From contig MU404076.1 of assembly GCA_022695795.1 (NCBI GenBank), positions 186,001 to 250,000 of the forward strand: DNA of 64,000 nucleotides, in the 5' to 3' direction. Both the position numbers and the translations under genes were made by a program. Shown piece after piece: positions 13,432-23,849 of this stretch (its first letter is position 1; each line of letters starts with the position of its first letter). The notes below the pieces were generated by a model. The model saw nothing but the letters and a program-made list of their open reading frames with translations. It ran no database searches and was not told where the DNA came from. The stretch comes from Biscogniauxia marginata (taxonomy: Eukaryota; Ascomycota; Sordariomycetes; Xylariales; Xylariaceae).

Positions 13432-14601
13432 TTAACACTCCAACGCTTTTCTAACACAACCGGGTTCGATCATTTCCAACTTCTCAACGATACCATCCCA
13501 TATATCTTTCTGCATCCTCTTCCCCTTCGAATCCGTTATCCAAGATGGTACCTGGTAACTAGATGGGTTTTATTAGCAACTCTAAGAGAGTATTTGGCTA
13601 CTGGTCTCTAGAAAGAACAGAGTTGGTCGTCTATACTCACTTCTTATTCTTACAGTCTGATAAATACTGCCCGTGGCTAGACAGACCGGCAACCATCGCA
13701 TAGAGTACAGTTCGGCTACCCATCTCGGATGTCCTTCCTAGGATTGCACGCATGACTTCGACCTGGATTCGGGTACTGAGCTTGCAATGACGGACGAGCC
13801 CACTCTTGCATAGGCCGGGGTTGGTGTAGTTAACGATGACACCAGTTCGTGATGGCGGAGCCAAGGTTGCGAAGTGAAAAGCGGCATATAAGTGCAATAG
13901 CTTCGTAATTCCGTATCTAGGAAGCACCTCTTAGTTATCATCCACTCGGCTCCAGATAATTGAACCAGCTCAGGGGTTTATCATTACCGGTTGCCCAATT
14001 TCGACTTCCGGTCACTTAGACTATCCCACACATCGGCTTCTATCTTTTGAAAGCGATCACGTTCTCTGAAGGCTAACGAACTGGTGACGAATACGAGGCG
14101 AGGCACGATATTGAATCTCCGCCCCGTGGCCGTCATCTTGGGGAGCAGTAGAACAGCTAAAAGCATGGTCGAAAAGACGTTGACGGTAACGGAGATCTCA
14201 CTCCCCTCGGCCACTAACCACCGGTCGAGGGAAATTGCGGCGCTCTCGATCAGCCCGTCTATCCTCTCCAAGTCGGCTGTCGCTCGTCTCGCGAACGCCC
14301 TCACCGAGGCATAGTTCGCCAGGTCTAGGGGCCAGACCTCTGCGACTCCTTTTCTACTGCTGTCGTGGGCGGCGGTGGCGGCTTCGATATCTGCCCTCGC
14401 GCGTTCACCCGCCTTCGTGTTCCGAACGGCTAGGATAACCTTTGCAGCTTGTAGCTGGACAAGGTGCTTGGCTGTCTCGAAGCCGATGCCGCTGTTGGAG
14501 CCCGTCACGATGAACGTCCTACCCGCACACGCCTCGACCGTGGCGGGTACGGGCAGTTCACGAAGTTGTTCGCAGATAAAATCCAAAACTGTACAACGCA
14601 T
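13432..14601 (-). CDS. short-chain dehydrogenase/reductase (SDR)
   Basis: Three exons are inferred: 14601-13988, 13916-13641 and 13558-13432 (338 aa), with introns of 71 and 82 nt. The product is an NAD(P)-dependent oxidoreductase of the classical SDR type, close to fungal retinol-dehydrogenase/WW-oxidoreductase-like proteins. The Rossmann motif TGSNSGIG is at 33-40. Tetrad candidates are N141, S174/S175 in VTSS, Y206 and K210 (YGITK). The YxxxK motif is restored only by splicing out the first intron, which supports the model. The usual NNAG/ENAG strand motif reads ESAAI, a departure. The C-terminal exon gives a typical SDR tail (KGKRMQKDIWDGIVEKLE). The substrate cannot be read from sequence. 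Confidence 0.88.
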
Positions 14602-16140
14602 GTCTGGTTTGTGAATTGTGTATAGTATCGGGCCTGTAGTTTTGGACGGGGCACAGAAAATGACGTGGGCGAGGAGGAGCAGGATTGATGTGAGTTTCTA
14701 GAGGTTGAAACGCTTGAGTAAAGTCTACCCTCATATCTATCTATCGAGGCCTAGGATGACGGAGAATTCCCTACGCCTCCCCCCCCTTTTATACAAGATG
14801 CCGTAGAGTCGAGAGGAGCTGGCGCCTTGCAAATAGGACTTTGTTCCCTCCCAACTCCCTTCCACTCCCCTCGGGATCCCGATCAAACAACCAACATTCC
14901 CTATACCGCGGACCGAAAGCTTAGGAAATCAATCAATGAGTCTATCCGCTCACCATCGAGCGAGGTCTTGTTGTTTCCGTCCGCCATCACGAGTTTACCA
15001 CAGCACGTCCCCAAGCAACCAATCAGATACTGGGTTCCCAATTAGGCAACCAGCCATGTGAACGTCTGTTGGTTCCGTTGGTTTGGCCAGACCCTAGCGC
15101 ACATCTTCTTAATCAAATGATAGGCTGCATAGCTGATACGGAATCTATGTTCAGCTAACTTGGAGGAGGCAGGGCTCGTAAGCGCTCTCTCTCTCTCTCG
15201 CCCGCGACTTTGTTGTTTGATTTCGGGTTTTTACACACGCCTGTGTAAAATGAGACCGCCGTGCAGATCTCGGGGCACATTCTAGAACGCCCAAGCCAAC
15301 AAGCGGGCTAGTAAGAGTTCTAGCGGGATTTGTATTTCGTGTGGGATGGCGACGATTGGCCGACCCGTGTTAAGAGGCCGGAATCAGTATTCGGCCTCTG
15401 CGCCTCTTAGGAGACCAGGGGGAAAACATTATCCGTCGAGCATTAGGCCACTAGGTCCCGTCGCTGGTCATCTAGGTATATAGACACCGGTACTTGTAGT
15501 TGGCAGCAGCGCATCGTGGCTTATACGGACCGTCTGCTTGTTTTTCCACGGATCGAGCAGGCAGCCAGGCGGTTAGTGATGAGAATGGCCTCTGCAGCCA
15601 AAGAGTGACGGGTTCGTCGAAGGGCATCCCAACTCGACCGTTCACTATCGCCGTTTGTTGTATCTATCTATCGGCGCCAGAGCCTCGTATCTGTTATATT
15701 TGTGATGAAAATAGGGGTTGGCCCGGAAGGAAATATCGTTATGTTTGTGGGCCCTACAGTTAGAGTCGTCATAGTATCGTACTGATATGCATCTATGTAC
15801 GTAGAATAGAATAATAAATAAATAAAACAAGCTAGGTGAACACGCCATGCTCTATAAGACCAGATACCTATCACAGCGCAGTAAATACCCAGCTACCACC
15901 AACCTTCTTAACTATTAATCTACTGACTACAAGTCTACATACACACATACACACATACGCGTAAGAAACCCAAATAACCTAGGAGTTCACTTCAGGTAAA
16001 AAAGCGGGTAGATGGTCTTTTTATTTATTGATTTCAATAGTAGTCGTAAATTCATTTCGAAGTTGCATATACATATTACGTACAGATATAGATATGTACA
16101 ACACAAATAAAGAGTACCTCCTAAGGTAAATAATGCATTT

Positions 16141-16164
16141 CCCTTCCCTTCCCTTCCCTTTCCC
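16141..16164 (-). repeat. G-quadruplex-type repeat (GGGAA)n in 3' flank
   Basis: On the minus strand there are five GGG tracts separated by 2-3 nt (AA, AA, AA, AAA). This fits the G3N1-7 quadruplex pattern. It lies about 235 nt past the stop of the gene ending at 16399, on that gene's sense strand. Confidence 0.7.
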
Positions 16165-16370
16165 TTCCTTTCTTCTCCTTTCCTACACCCTCCCCATCCC
16201 CTCCCGGACGCCTCGCCCAAAGAAACAAGGAGTCAAGTCAAATCCGAAGAGTGTGAGCAGAAAAAAAAAAAAAAAGAAGAGCATGAAAATTCTCGCGACT
16301 ATAAATAAGAAAAAGGTGATATATATTCTTCTTCAAACCGCAAAGATTCCAGCCCTCTCGCCATTTTTCG

Positions 16371-16392
16371 CTTTCTTTCTTTCTTTCTTTCT
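16371..16392. repeat. (CTTT)n microsatellite
   Basis: About five and a half CTTT units lie immediately 3' of the minus-strand stop codon at 16399. Confidence 0.85.
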
Positions 16393-16398
16393 CACAAT

Positions 16399-18107
16399 TC
16401 AGCTATCGATGCAGACGAGAGCCTGCTCGAGACGCCGGAACAGGGACTGGCGCTTGGCCTCGTCGACGAGCTCCTGCAGCTCCTGGACCCACTTGCCGCC
16501 CTCGAGGACCTTGAGGCGGCGGCGCTGGGCCGGGGTCAGCTTGCGGACGGCCTCGACGAAGTTGTCGTCGTACTCGCGGGCGCACTCGCGGCACTCGCGG
16601 CCGACGCGCGAGTCGGTCTCGAGGGTGGCGGCCATGAGCTCGCGCATGACGGTCAGGATGTGGACGCGGTTCGGGAAGGACAGGTACTTGTCCATCATGG
16701 CGTTCATCTTGCGCTGCAGCTTCTGCAGCTTGAAGGCGACCGTGTACCCGATGTTCGTCTGCCGCGTCTCCGACATCTTGTCCCAGTTGCCCGTCCAGCC
16801 GAGGTGCACCTCGACCCGGTTGACGACCCAGGTGAAGTTGCACGGCTGCTCACTCGGCTCGGCCGGCTCGTCGTCCAGCTCGATGGCACTGTCGTTCGTG
16901 TTGCCGGCGGCAGTCGTAGCACCGTCATCCACTGCTGGCCCGGGGCGCTGGGCGGGGACTACGGGCCCGATTGAGGACTCGGATTGGCTTGGCGAGGTCT
17001 GATGTGAAGGAATCGGTTCTTGGGGGGAGTGGGGGAGGACTATTGTACTGGGCGGCGGCGCATTCGAGATAGCCTGAGGGTAGAAAGGGGGATTCTGGGG
17101 CGCATAATAAATGACTTGTGGAGGACACGGGCTAGGTGCTGGTGCAATCGGCCGTGGGACCTTGTAAGGTTGAGGATGCTGTTGCGGCGGCGGCGGAGGC
17201 TGCTGCTGCTGATAAGGTTGAGGCAGAGGCTGTCCTGGTCCTGGCAGACCCCGGACTGGGTTCCAATATTGTGGGTTTTGAAGTCTTTCCTCATTCATGC
17301 GATATATAGACCTATAGATGTCTTCATCGTGCAGACCGGCTTCAACTAGTAAATGTATAAACTCCTTAGGTGTGACCCTATAGGGGTCCAGGGCCCCCAA
17401 CATTGCGTACAACTGATTCCGCTTCATGTCCTGATGTGGTCTGTACAAGGGGTACGAGTTACTGCCCCGGTAGGGTTGTTCTTGTGGTCGAGGTGGCTGA
17501 GGCCATGGGGCTTGCTGACCCTGCTGGGCTTGCTGAGGCGGTTGATCACTATGTTGAGCAGGTGCAGCAAAGGGCACGCGCTGGAAGGAATTCTGTTAGA
17601 TAACCCTCGCAAGCGACACATGATTGGAGATCCAACGTAGGGGTGATCGCCGGGGGATTGGCGCTCGAGCGTTGTCCTCACCTGGAACTTCGTGGTAGAA
17701 GCATGGAAACTAACAGGTTGAGCTAATGGCGGTGCTTGCGGTGCATTCGGTATCGGCGATTGATGTGTCGGGGATCCTTGCGGTTGTCCGGGCCCCTGAG
17801 CTGTTGGGGCTACTTGAGGTGCTACAGTTGCTGGCACATCTTGCCCCTGTTGTATGTCCTGCGATGACTGCCCTGATGGCTGCGACAGTTGCCAGTCCGG
17901 CGCTGTCTGCGTCAGATGCGCATTTTGTGTCTGGCGCGCTGCTTCTGCCAACCGTTCTGGTTGGCCTGACTGCCTAGCCTGCGCTGCTTGAGCCGGCGAC
18001 GCGGTGGGTGTTAGGCTTGGTGATCCTGCGGGTGGTGTCGTCGCCGGGGTTGTTTGCGTCGGTTGTTCCTGTTGCGACGCCGGTGTCTCCCCCTGCGGCG
18101 ATGACAT
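16399..18107 (-). CDS. Q/P-rich protein of unknown function
   Basis: Two exons are inferred: 18107-17682 and 17592-16399 (539 aa), with one 89-nt intron; an alternative acceptor 12 nt downstream is also in phase. The start is the first ATG (MSSPQGETPA). I do not recognise the family. The N-terminal 140 residues are low-complexity (Q, P, S, T, A). A short helical block lies at about 198-247 (MKRNQLYAMLGALDPYRVTP), followed by a QP-rich linker with a poly-Q/poly-P run. An acidic motif AIELDDE at about 378-384 looks like a SUMO-interaction motif. A well-structured C-terminal block runs from about 393 to 539 (WVVNRVEVHLGW, KMNAMMDKYLSFPNRVHILT, then charged helices). This pattern suggests a nuclear regulatory or scaffold protein, but that is only inference. 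Confidence 0.75.
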
Positions 18108-18991
18108 GGTATCGATCTCGACCAAGGGTGCTCGGAAGGGGTTCGCGCCGCTGGTCGCCCGCGCGCAAGTGGGCGATGAGGTCGGAGGCGGAATATAGAC
18201 GCGTGGGATGCGGAAGAAACGCGCGTGCTACTTCACGAACCCCTCTAGTAAAACTAAGAACTCATGTGGCGGTGCTTCCCCACTAGCCACAACTCTTCAG
18301 CCTCAGCATCGACGTCGTCGCTTCCATAGGTAGGATAGATAACCTAGAATTCCAGAGTCCTTCCCAACGACCGGCGAAATCTCATCGTTTTTGCGAAGTT
18401 AGACAACGCGAGACGTGGTGGGTGGGGGAAGCGAATCATATGACATCTAGTGGGATCAGGCCTAGTGGCTACTTGTCAAGCCTGTCTGGCCTTTAAATAA
18501 GCGTCTCATCATCAGCTTCACTGCTCGTGGACCGTGAGTCTTTACAAATCTTTCTAATCTAACATTTCGCATCGCATTCCGCCCCTTATAGCCCCCAAAG
18601 CTTCGCCCGTGGTGTCAACCCTACGAGTATATCATCAGAAACCGTCAACGGAAATTTATAGGCGGAGCCGGACTTTGCCCTGGATAAATATCACATTTTC
18701 GAACGCTTGGGACTCCTGGACCGCCGATGGCACGTCTACTATGACTCTTCGTAGGTAGGTAATTAAAATCTTGGCAAATCATCGCCTGTCTATATTAACA
18801 CACAATAACCCCGAGATTTGACTCGTAAGTTAGCCTTCATGCCAGCAAGCTAGGCAACGCAAACGAAACGGGCGAATGCAGCCAGCAAGTAAAGAAACAT
18901 CAAAGGCGGTAGACGTAGCTCAGCCCGTCATATACTCATGCCGCCTTCCCCCATCGCGACCATCAATGGTCAAGATAAAATGTCCGGTTGA
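18108..18991. other. intergenic, no gene seen
   Basis: Promoter side of the Q/P-rich gene and 3' flank of the HAD gene. No open frame with recognisable content. Confidence 0.5.
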
Positions 18992-20179
18992 TCAATCGGA
19001 GCTGTCACCACTGCCCATAGTATCCCCATCGTTCGGCATGAAGGGATCTGTCTCAGCCGTTGCCCCCTGGTCCATTTCGATGCCCTCCTTCTTGAGGACC
19101 TCCTTCTTGAGGACCTCCTGCTTGAGGGCCCACTCGACTGCCTCCTGGACATTACTCGCAGTATGGTTTGGCACATGACGCGGCGTAGTGCCGGCGATGT
19201 AGACGCCCGTCTCGCAGAGCACGCTTTTCCACTTGAGGCCGTGTCGGGACTGGAAGCTGTTGGCACCGATGATATCGCTCTCGGGGTTGTCGCCGATCAT
19301 GTACACGGTCTCGATCTTGCGGGGTTCGCCGATCCTTTCGTTGATCGATTCGTTGTAGTCCAGCAGCGTCTCCTCGGCGTACACGTATGTCGCCTCGGTC
19401 GGTTTGCCGAAGAGTGTGTATTCAAGCCCAGCCTTTCCGTTGGTAGCATGAGACCAGATCGCCCGCAGCGCCGTCTGGAACGCACCCTGTGCTAGTCGCG
19501 GGTACTCGTATGGTGTCACCCACTCGACATCCGGATTAGAAAAGAAAAGTTTTGGCTGGCCGTCTTGTTGGTATCCGTGGTTGGGCAGCATGCTGTCGCC
19601 GTTCTTGACAGACCTCGTTCCGATGCGTCCGCCCTCCGACAGCAAGAGGTCGTTGATGATCTGCAGATCCAGACACCAGTCACGTGAGGACGTCCACATG
19701 AGAATGGCCGAAATCTGTGTTCCATCATGCCCGCTGATGGTGTTGATACGTCCGTGCTCATCGTGGTGTGCCTTGGTCATCTCGGGAAAAGGGTGAACGT
19801 ATTTGCTTCCTTTCTCGATGTCGGACGAGATGACCACATTATTGAAGCCATATGCGTGAGCGAGGTTGCGGATCTCTTGGCCATGGCCGCCGATAGCCAG
19901 GATGGTCTTGTCGCCGTATTCTCGCACGAGCGCTTGGAATGGGGTGTGCGACTGTACATATTGCCGTTTTGTAAATGGAAGATCAAACGCCTTGCTGAGT
20001 CCCGCGATGCGGACTTCCTCGGTCTGGCCGCCGTTGTTGGTGAGGAAGATAAACGGTATGTTACTCTCTTGAAGCATCTTGATGGTCTCTCGTGCTCCTG
20101 GGAGAAGTTCTGCGCCCTTCATCAGGACACCATCGATGTCGAACGCAAAGGCGATAGTGGTCTTCTCATTTGGGGCCAT
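18992..20179 (-). CDS. HAD superfamily subfamily IIA hydrolase, CECR5/YKR070W type
   Basis: Single exon, 395 aa, starting at ATG 20179 (MAPNEKTTIAFAFDIDGVL). HAD enzymes are mostly phosphatases using a nucleophilic Asp. Motif I is DIDGVL (D14/D16), motif II is FLTNNGG, a FSNPD segment follows, and the C-terminal motif IV is GDNPESDIIGAN. The order and the cap between motifs match the IIA subfamily that includes human HDHD5/CECR5 and yeast YKR070W, which are reported as mitochondrial. No obvious presequence is present from this ATG. The in-frame upstream TTG region reads RRHHHDN and is not needed. The C terminus has three tandem copies of a 15-bp unit coding LKKEV-like pentapeptides. The natural substrate is unknown. 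Confidence 0.88.
   Translation of the reverse strand: MAPNEKTTIAFAFDIDGVLMKGAELLPGARETIKMLQESNIPFIFLTNNGGQTEEVRIAGLSKAFDLPFTKRQYVQSHTPFQALVREYGDKTILAIGGHGQEIRNLAHAYGFNNVVISSDIEKGSKYVHPFPEMTKAHHDEHGRINTISGHDGTQISAILMWTSSRDWCLDLQIINDLLLSEGGRIGTRSVKNGDSMLPNHGYQQDGQPKLFFSNPDVEWVTPYEYPRLAQGAFQTALRAIWSHATNGKAGLEYTLFGKPTEATYVYAEETLLDYNESINERIGEPRKIETVYMIGDNPESDIIGANSFQSRHGLKWKSVLCETGVYIAGTTPRHVPNHTASNVQEAVEWALKQEVLKKEVLKKEGIEMDQGATAETDPFMPNDGDTMGSGDSSD
19084..19128 (-). repeat. triplicated 15-bp repeat in HAD coding tail
   Basis: Three tandem copies of CCTCCTTCTTGAGGA (the last with changes) on the plus strand encode LKQEV-LKKEV-LKKEG on the minus strand. The repeat stays in frame and lengthens a charged helix after the catalytic domain. 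Confidence 0.8.
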
Positions 20180-22322
20180 ATTGTCGTGATGGTGTCTCCG
20201 CAAGGGATGCCCTGGCAACTAAGCAGAGGTTTGGGTGGATTCCCGAGCGCGTGGTAGGTAAGTGAGTTGGTTGTAATGTCACTGGAATGGTGAGTGTTGT
20301 TGTAGAGCAGACCGGGTTCCTTGACGGCAAGGGAACCCTTGGATGTTTATATACGAACCCCGGTCTAAGTTACACGTACCGAGATAAAAGAAACGATCCC
20401 CACGTGCGTCACAGTAAGTTGCAACCCAGGAACCATTTAATGATCAAACCAATAATGCGAATATCGGTGGGGACTAATACGGGAAATAGCAGGACTCTAG
20501 GCGTTGACTCGGGGAAACGCACGCAGCTTTCGAGGGATAGGACAAAATTATCCTAACCCCCTCCCTAGTTTGGTTTAGATATGGGTTAAGCCCTGGGTAA
20601 CTGAGTGTTTCTATAGCAGGTATTTCAATAGAGAATGAGCAAAGGCTACATGACTTTTACCCGGTCGTTTCGTTCAGTTGCCAGGTAGGTGCCCACCTAT
20701 GCAGGATAGGTGTTGGCAATATAGGTTAGCTAGGTCGTCTTTGATCATTCAATACATGTAGTAGGTACCTAATTCACTGCTATTGATAGGTCGATAGAGT
20801 TTGCACACGATAAGCTCCCGTCCCTTACAGACATGCAGGCACCCGGCCACCTTTATCACCACCTCTAAGCAGCCTCGTTGGTTGGTTTGCTGCTGTCAAC
20901 CTATCGTACCTTGCATTCTGCTCTGATAAGGACACATGATTGGCGAAACAAAGGAATTCACATTAGGTGGTTTTTCAAGACCAGAGAAGTCGGAATCCGT
21001 GTTTTATGACGTGGTGAGGGAAAAAAATGACTGAAACTTGTCATTTGAAATGCAGGTAGGGAATATAGCCCATATAAGCAGACAGCATGGCCATATTGTA
21101 GGTGCAATCATTGTGCCCGTGTAACCTATCTGAATAGTTACTTCTAAAGCTGTACACTACCTACGGTCTTTCTATCGCTACTATGGCGGGATGGGTCTTT
21201 TCCATACATCAATCTGTGACACGATGTTTGTATGTGTGTGACCCGGTTATCTCACACGAGCCGAGTGGGAAATTTCCTAATATAGTAATCAGACGTGGAA
21301 TCAGCCAATCAGAGTCCACTAACCCGCCAGGTGGTAGCTCGGCGCCTTCCATGCCCATTCCTCGTTCCTGCCCAAGAAATGCCTAGGAACCTAGGGGAGA
21401 AGAGTAAAATCGGTGAAGAAAAATAGATAACACGGGGTAGATCCTTTTACATTATTAACTGACTCGCTACCTCTAGTGAATACTTGACGAACTGCCTGCA
21501 CTTTACATCCTTTTATAAGTAGGTACTTTTATAGAAATACCTGTTGTGGCGGCATTTACGAATGGCTGGTGCGACTGCTTAATATAACGAGGTATATTTA
21601 ATATCTCGAAAGGGGGGGGATCTCGACACTGGTTCGCGAATCGACTCTACCAAAAGGAAACAAAAAGGAAAGAAAAAGGTGTACCTGCATTTCTCGAGCG
21701 AACATCGGCGCTAATCGTGACGGAATCGCCAAGACCGGAGGACTCAGAAAGTCTCGGGTAGAAATGTACTACCTACCTTCCGGATCCATGATAACTGGCT
21801 GTTGTCCTGGGCTGAAGGAGGGACCTCACAGCATTTCGTGGTACATACATTGGGTGGTCTCATACACGAGGGAGAAGGGCAATAGGTATTAAAATGAGAA
21901 TGCCGAGGACCATAGGGAACATCGTGGAGATCGAGGAGACAAGGTAGGTAGGTTTAGGGGGGGCAGCAGGAGAGACCTATGATACCAATATATGGATACC
22001 GGCAGAATAGCCATCCATCCTCGAGACTAAGTAGGAAGCCACGGCGAAGGCAACCGTCACCGTACGTTTTATCCGGCAGATTCCGCTCGTCTCCAGCAGG
22101 AACTCGGTCAGTGGCCCCCCTAAGCAACCAAAAACGCCCATGCATCCATCCATTTATCCCTCCAGCAACAACCACACCACACCACACTACCACAACCACT
22201 ACCGCCGCCGCCGCCGCCGCCAACTCAGACCGGTTTACCTACCTATCTCTCGAGCAACCGGCAAAACTTCGTCCCTGACAAAGGGTCCGGTACCTACGAA
22301 GAAGTCTTATAACTGTAAATTA

Positions 22323-22575
22323 TGTGGCTTCCTATCGCCCAGGTGGGTGGTGCATCGCCCACTTGGGTACTCGAATGGCGTAGTCGACGACCTTCACTAC
22401 TCTCCCCCCCCCCCCCTCGCTTCACCTTCCCCTCCCCTAAAGGTCGCGCGTTCGAGTCCCCCCTGCGGCTGCCACAGCACAAGTCGAAATCCAGGAATAA
22501 CTCGGAGGGGGGACGATGTCCTCGGGTCAGTGGCGGGCCTCCGGAAATGTTTCCCCCCCCCCTTTTTTTTTTTTT
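22323..22575 (+). other. tRNA-like / Pol III-like element (tentative)
   Basis: A B-box-like word GTTCGAGTCC (about 22450-22459) sits in a T-arm-like context and is followed by TGCGGCT, G and CCA (22464-22474). That resembles a tRNA 3' end with an encoded CCA. About 100 nt upstream, TCGCCCAGGTGG (22335-22346) resembles an A box. A run of 13 T begins at 22563 and could stop Pol III. The acceptor 5' strand and T-stem pairing are not conserved, so this is not a functional tRNA. It could be a tRNA relic or the head of a SINE. Confidence 0.25.
22338..22367. repeat. 10-bp stem hairpin
   Basis: CCCAGGTGGG and CCCACTTGGG can pair over ten positions with one G-T wobble, leaving a 10-nt loop. The two arms also share the direct repeat ATCGCCCA. 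Confidence 0.75.
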
Positions 22576-23849
22576 CCTTTTTAAGTGCTTTTTCCCATTA
22601 TATTTTAATATTTTTAATGACTTTAAATTATTCCACCTTTCTTTCTTTTAATCTTTTTATTTTTATTTTTACCTTTTTATTAATTCTTTTTTATAATAAA
22701 AATAAGTAATCTTTATAAGTTTATTTATAATTAAGTAGTAATTAATTAAAATAAAGGTACCTTATTAATAACTTTTGATATTTATTCCCGTCTATCCCTT
22801 CTTGTTTATTCCTTCTATGTAGTAATATATGAAGTTTGATTATAAAAGACAGTATCGATGTCGTGGGCTTCCTGGATTGGCTGTTCTACGGAAGCCGCTC
22901 GTGTGACAGCGATCATGCTCCATACACAATGCAATTAAGCTCTGCCTAGAACATCAAACGAATATTCAACTGATCGTATGTACGGTGTAAGACAAATACA
23001 TCTGTCGTCTAAACACTTTGGCTCGCTAGGTAGATCAGACATCATCAGAAGAGGGCAACATTTTACAAATATCATCGCATTGAGAGAGATGGAAACTGAG
23101 CTAACGAGCTCTTCCACCAGTGTCTGTCTATCTGTAGACCAGCAAATTTACCGAAAATTATCGCCTAAATAACGCGAGAAGAAACCCACCGCAGACGCAA
23201 ATTTCAACTGCAAATTCCATATCGCGAAATCCACTACCCTTCAACTTATAGGTTCTTTTTCCCTTTTCTTTTTTTTTTGCGCCAGCCAGACCGGAATGAA
23301 CCACAATCCTCCAGGGAAGCGGTCCAGGTATCTTGACGAAGAAAACCAGATCCCCCTAAACACCAACGGCGTCCTATTCTCTATTCATGCCATAGAGACG
23401 CCTGCCATGCCTAGACGCCGACATCGATGATGTAACCGCACCAGCCCATCCATCTGAGAAAAGAACCGCAGGAGGAGGGGGGGTTGTGAACTTGAGAAAC
23501 TCGATAACCACGAGAAAAATCCAACGCCGACAAATATAGAAAGAGTTTCCAGCCCCTGAATAGTGCCTACTACCGATGCCATAACTCCAATTGTCCGTAG
23601 GATAGCCGAACCGAGGCTTCCTCTGTCTATTGGTGTCGTTCATTTGTATTGTCTATAATGAGGCGCCATAATAACACTAGGGGGAAGAGGAAAATAATGG
23701 TAAATGCAGAAAACAAGGCGATTTGTAGGTGAATGATCATTTTGTAGTTCCTTAATGACGAATCAGTATCACCCGTCCATATGTTGGTCATGGTGTATCA
23801 CTGAGGCAATGGGAATATCCTCAGGGTGATGTGCTGCTCTTTTGCTGTC

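Larger units (their letters stand above)
14602..16398. other. intergenic, including a polypyrimidine block
   Basis: No gene is seen. The first part is the probable promoter of the SDR gene. A CT run lies near 15187-15200. From 16138 onward the DNA is strongly strand-asymmetric (pyrimidines on plus) and forms the 3' flank of the minus-strand gene ending at 16399. Confidence 0.5.
20180..23849. other. gene-free stretch, partly very AT-rich
   Basis: No protein gene is supported. 22580-22760 is extremely AT-rich and follows a C run and T run. The stretch also holds a CCG repeat (about 22200-22220), a C run near 22404-22417 and a tRNA-like segment (separate entry). A minus frame at 23374-23643 is open but shows no domain and probably belongs to the 3' flank of the gene ending at 23850. 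Confidence 0.5.

Noticed and set aside
16133..17002. 289-codon plus-strand open frame
   Set aside because: It overlaps the antisense of the Q/P-rich gene and begins in a pyrimidine repeat; no domain and low-complexity content.
20180..20218. Longer N terminus for the HAD hydrolase
   Set aside because: The upstream in-frame start would be TTG; the ATG at 20179 already gives the complete catalytic domain.
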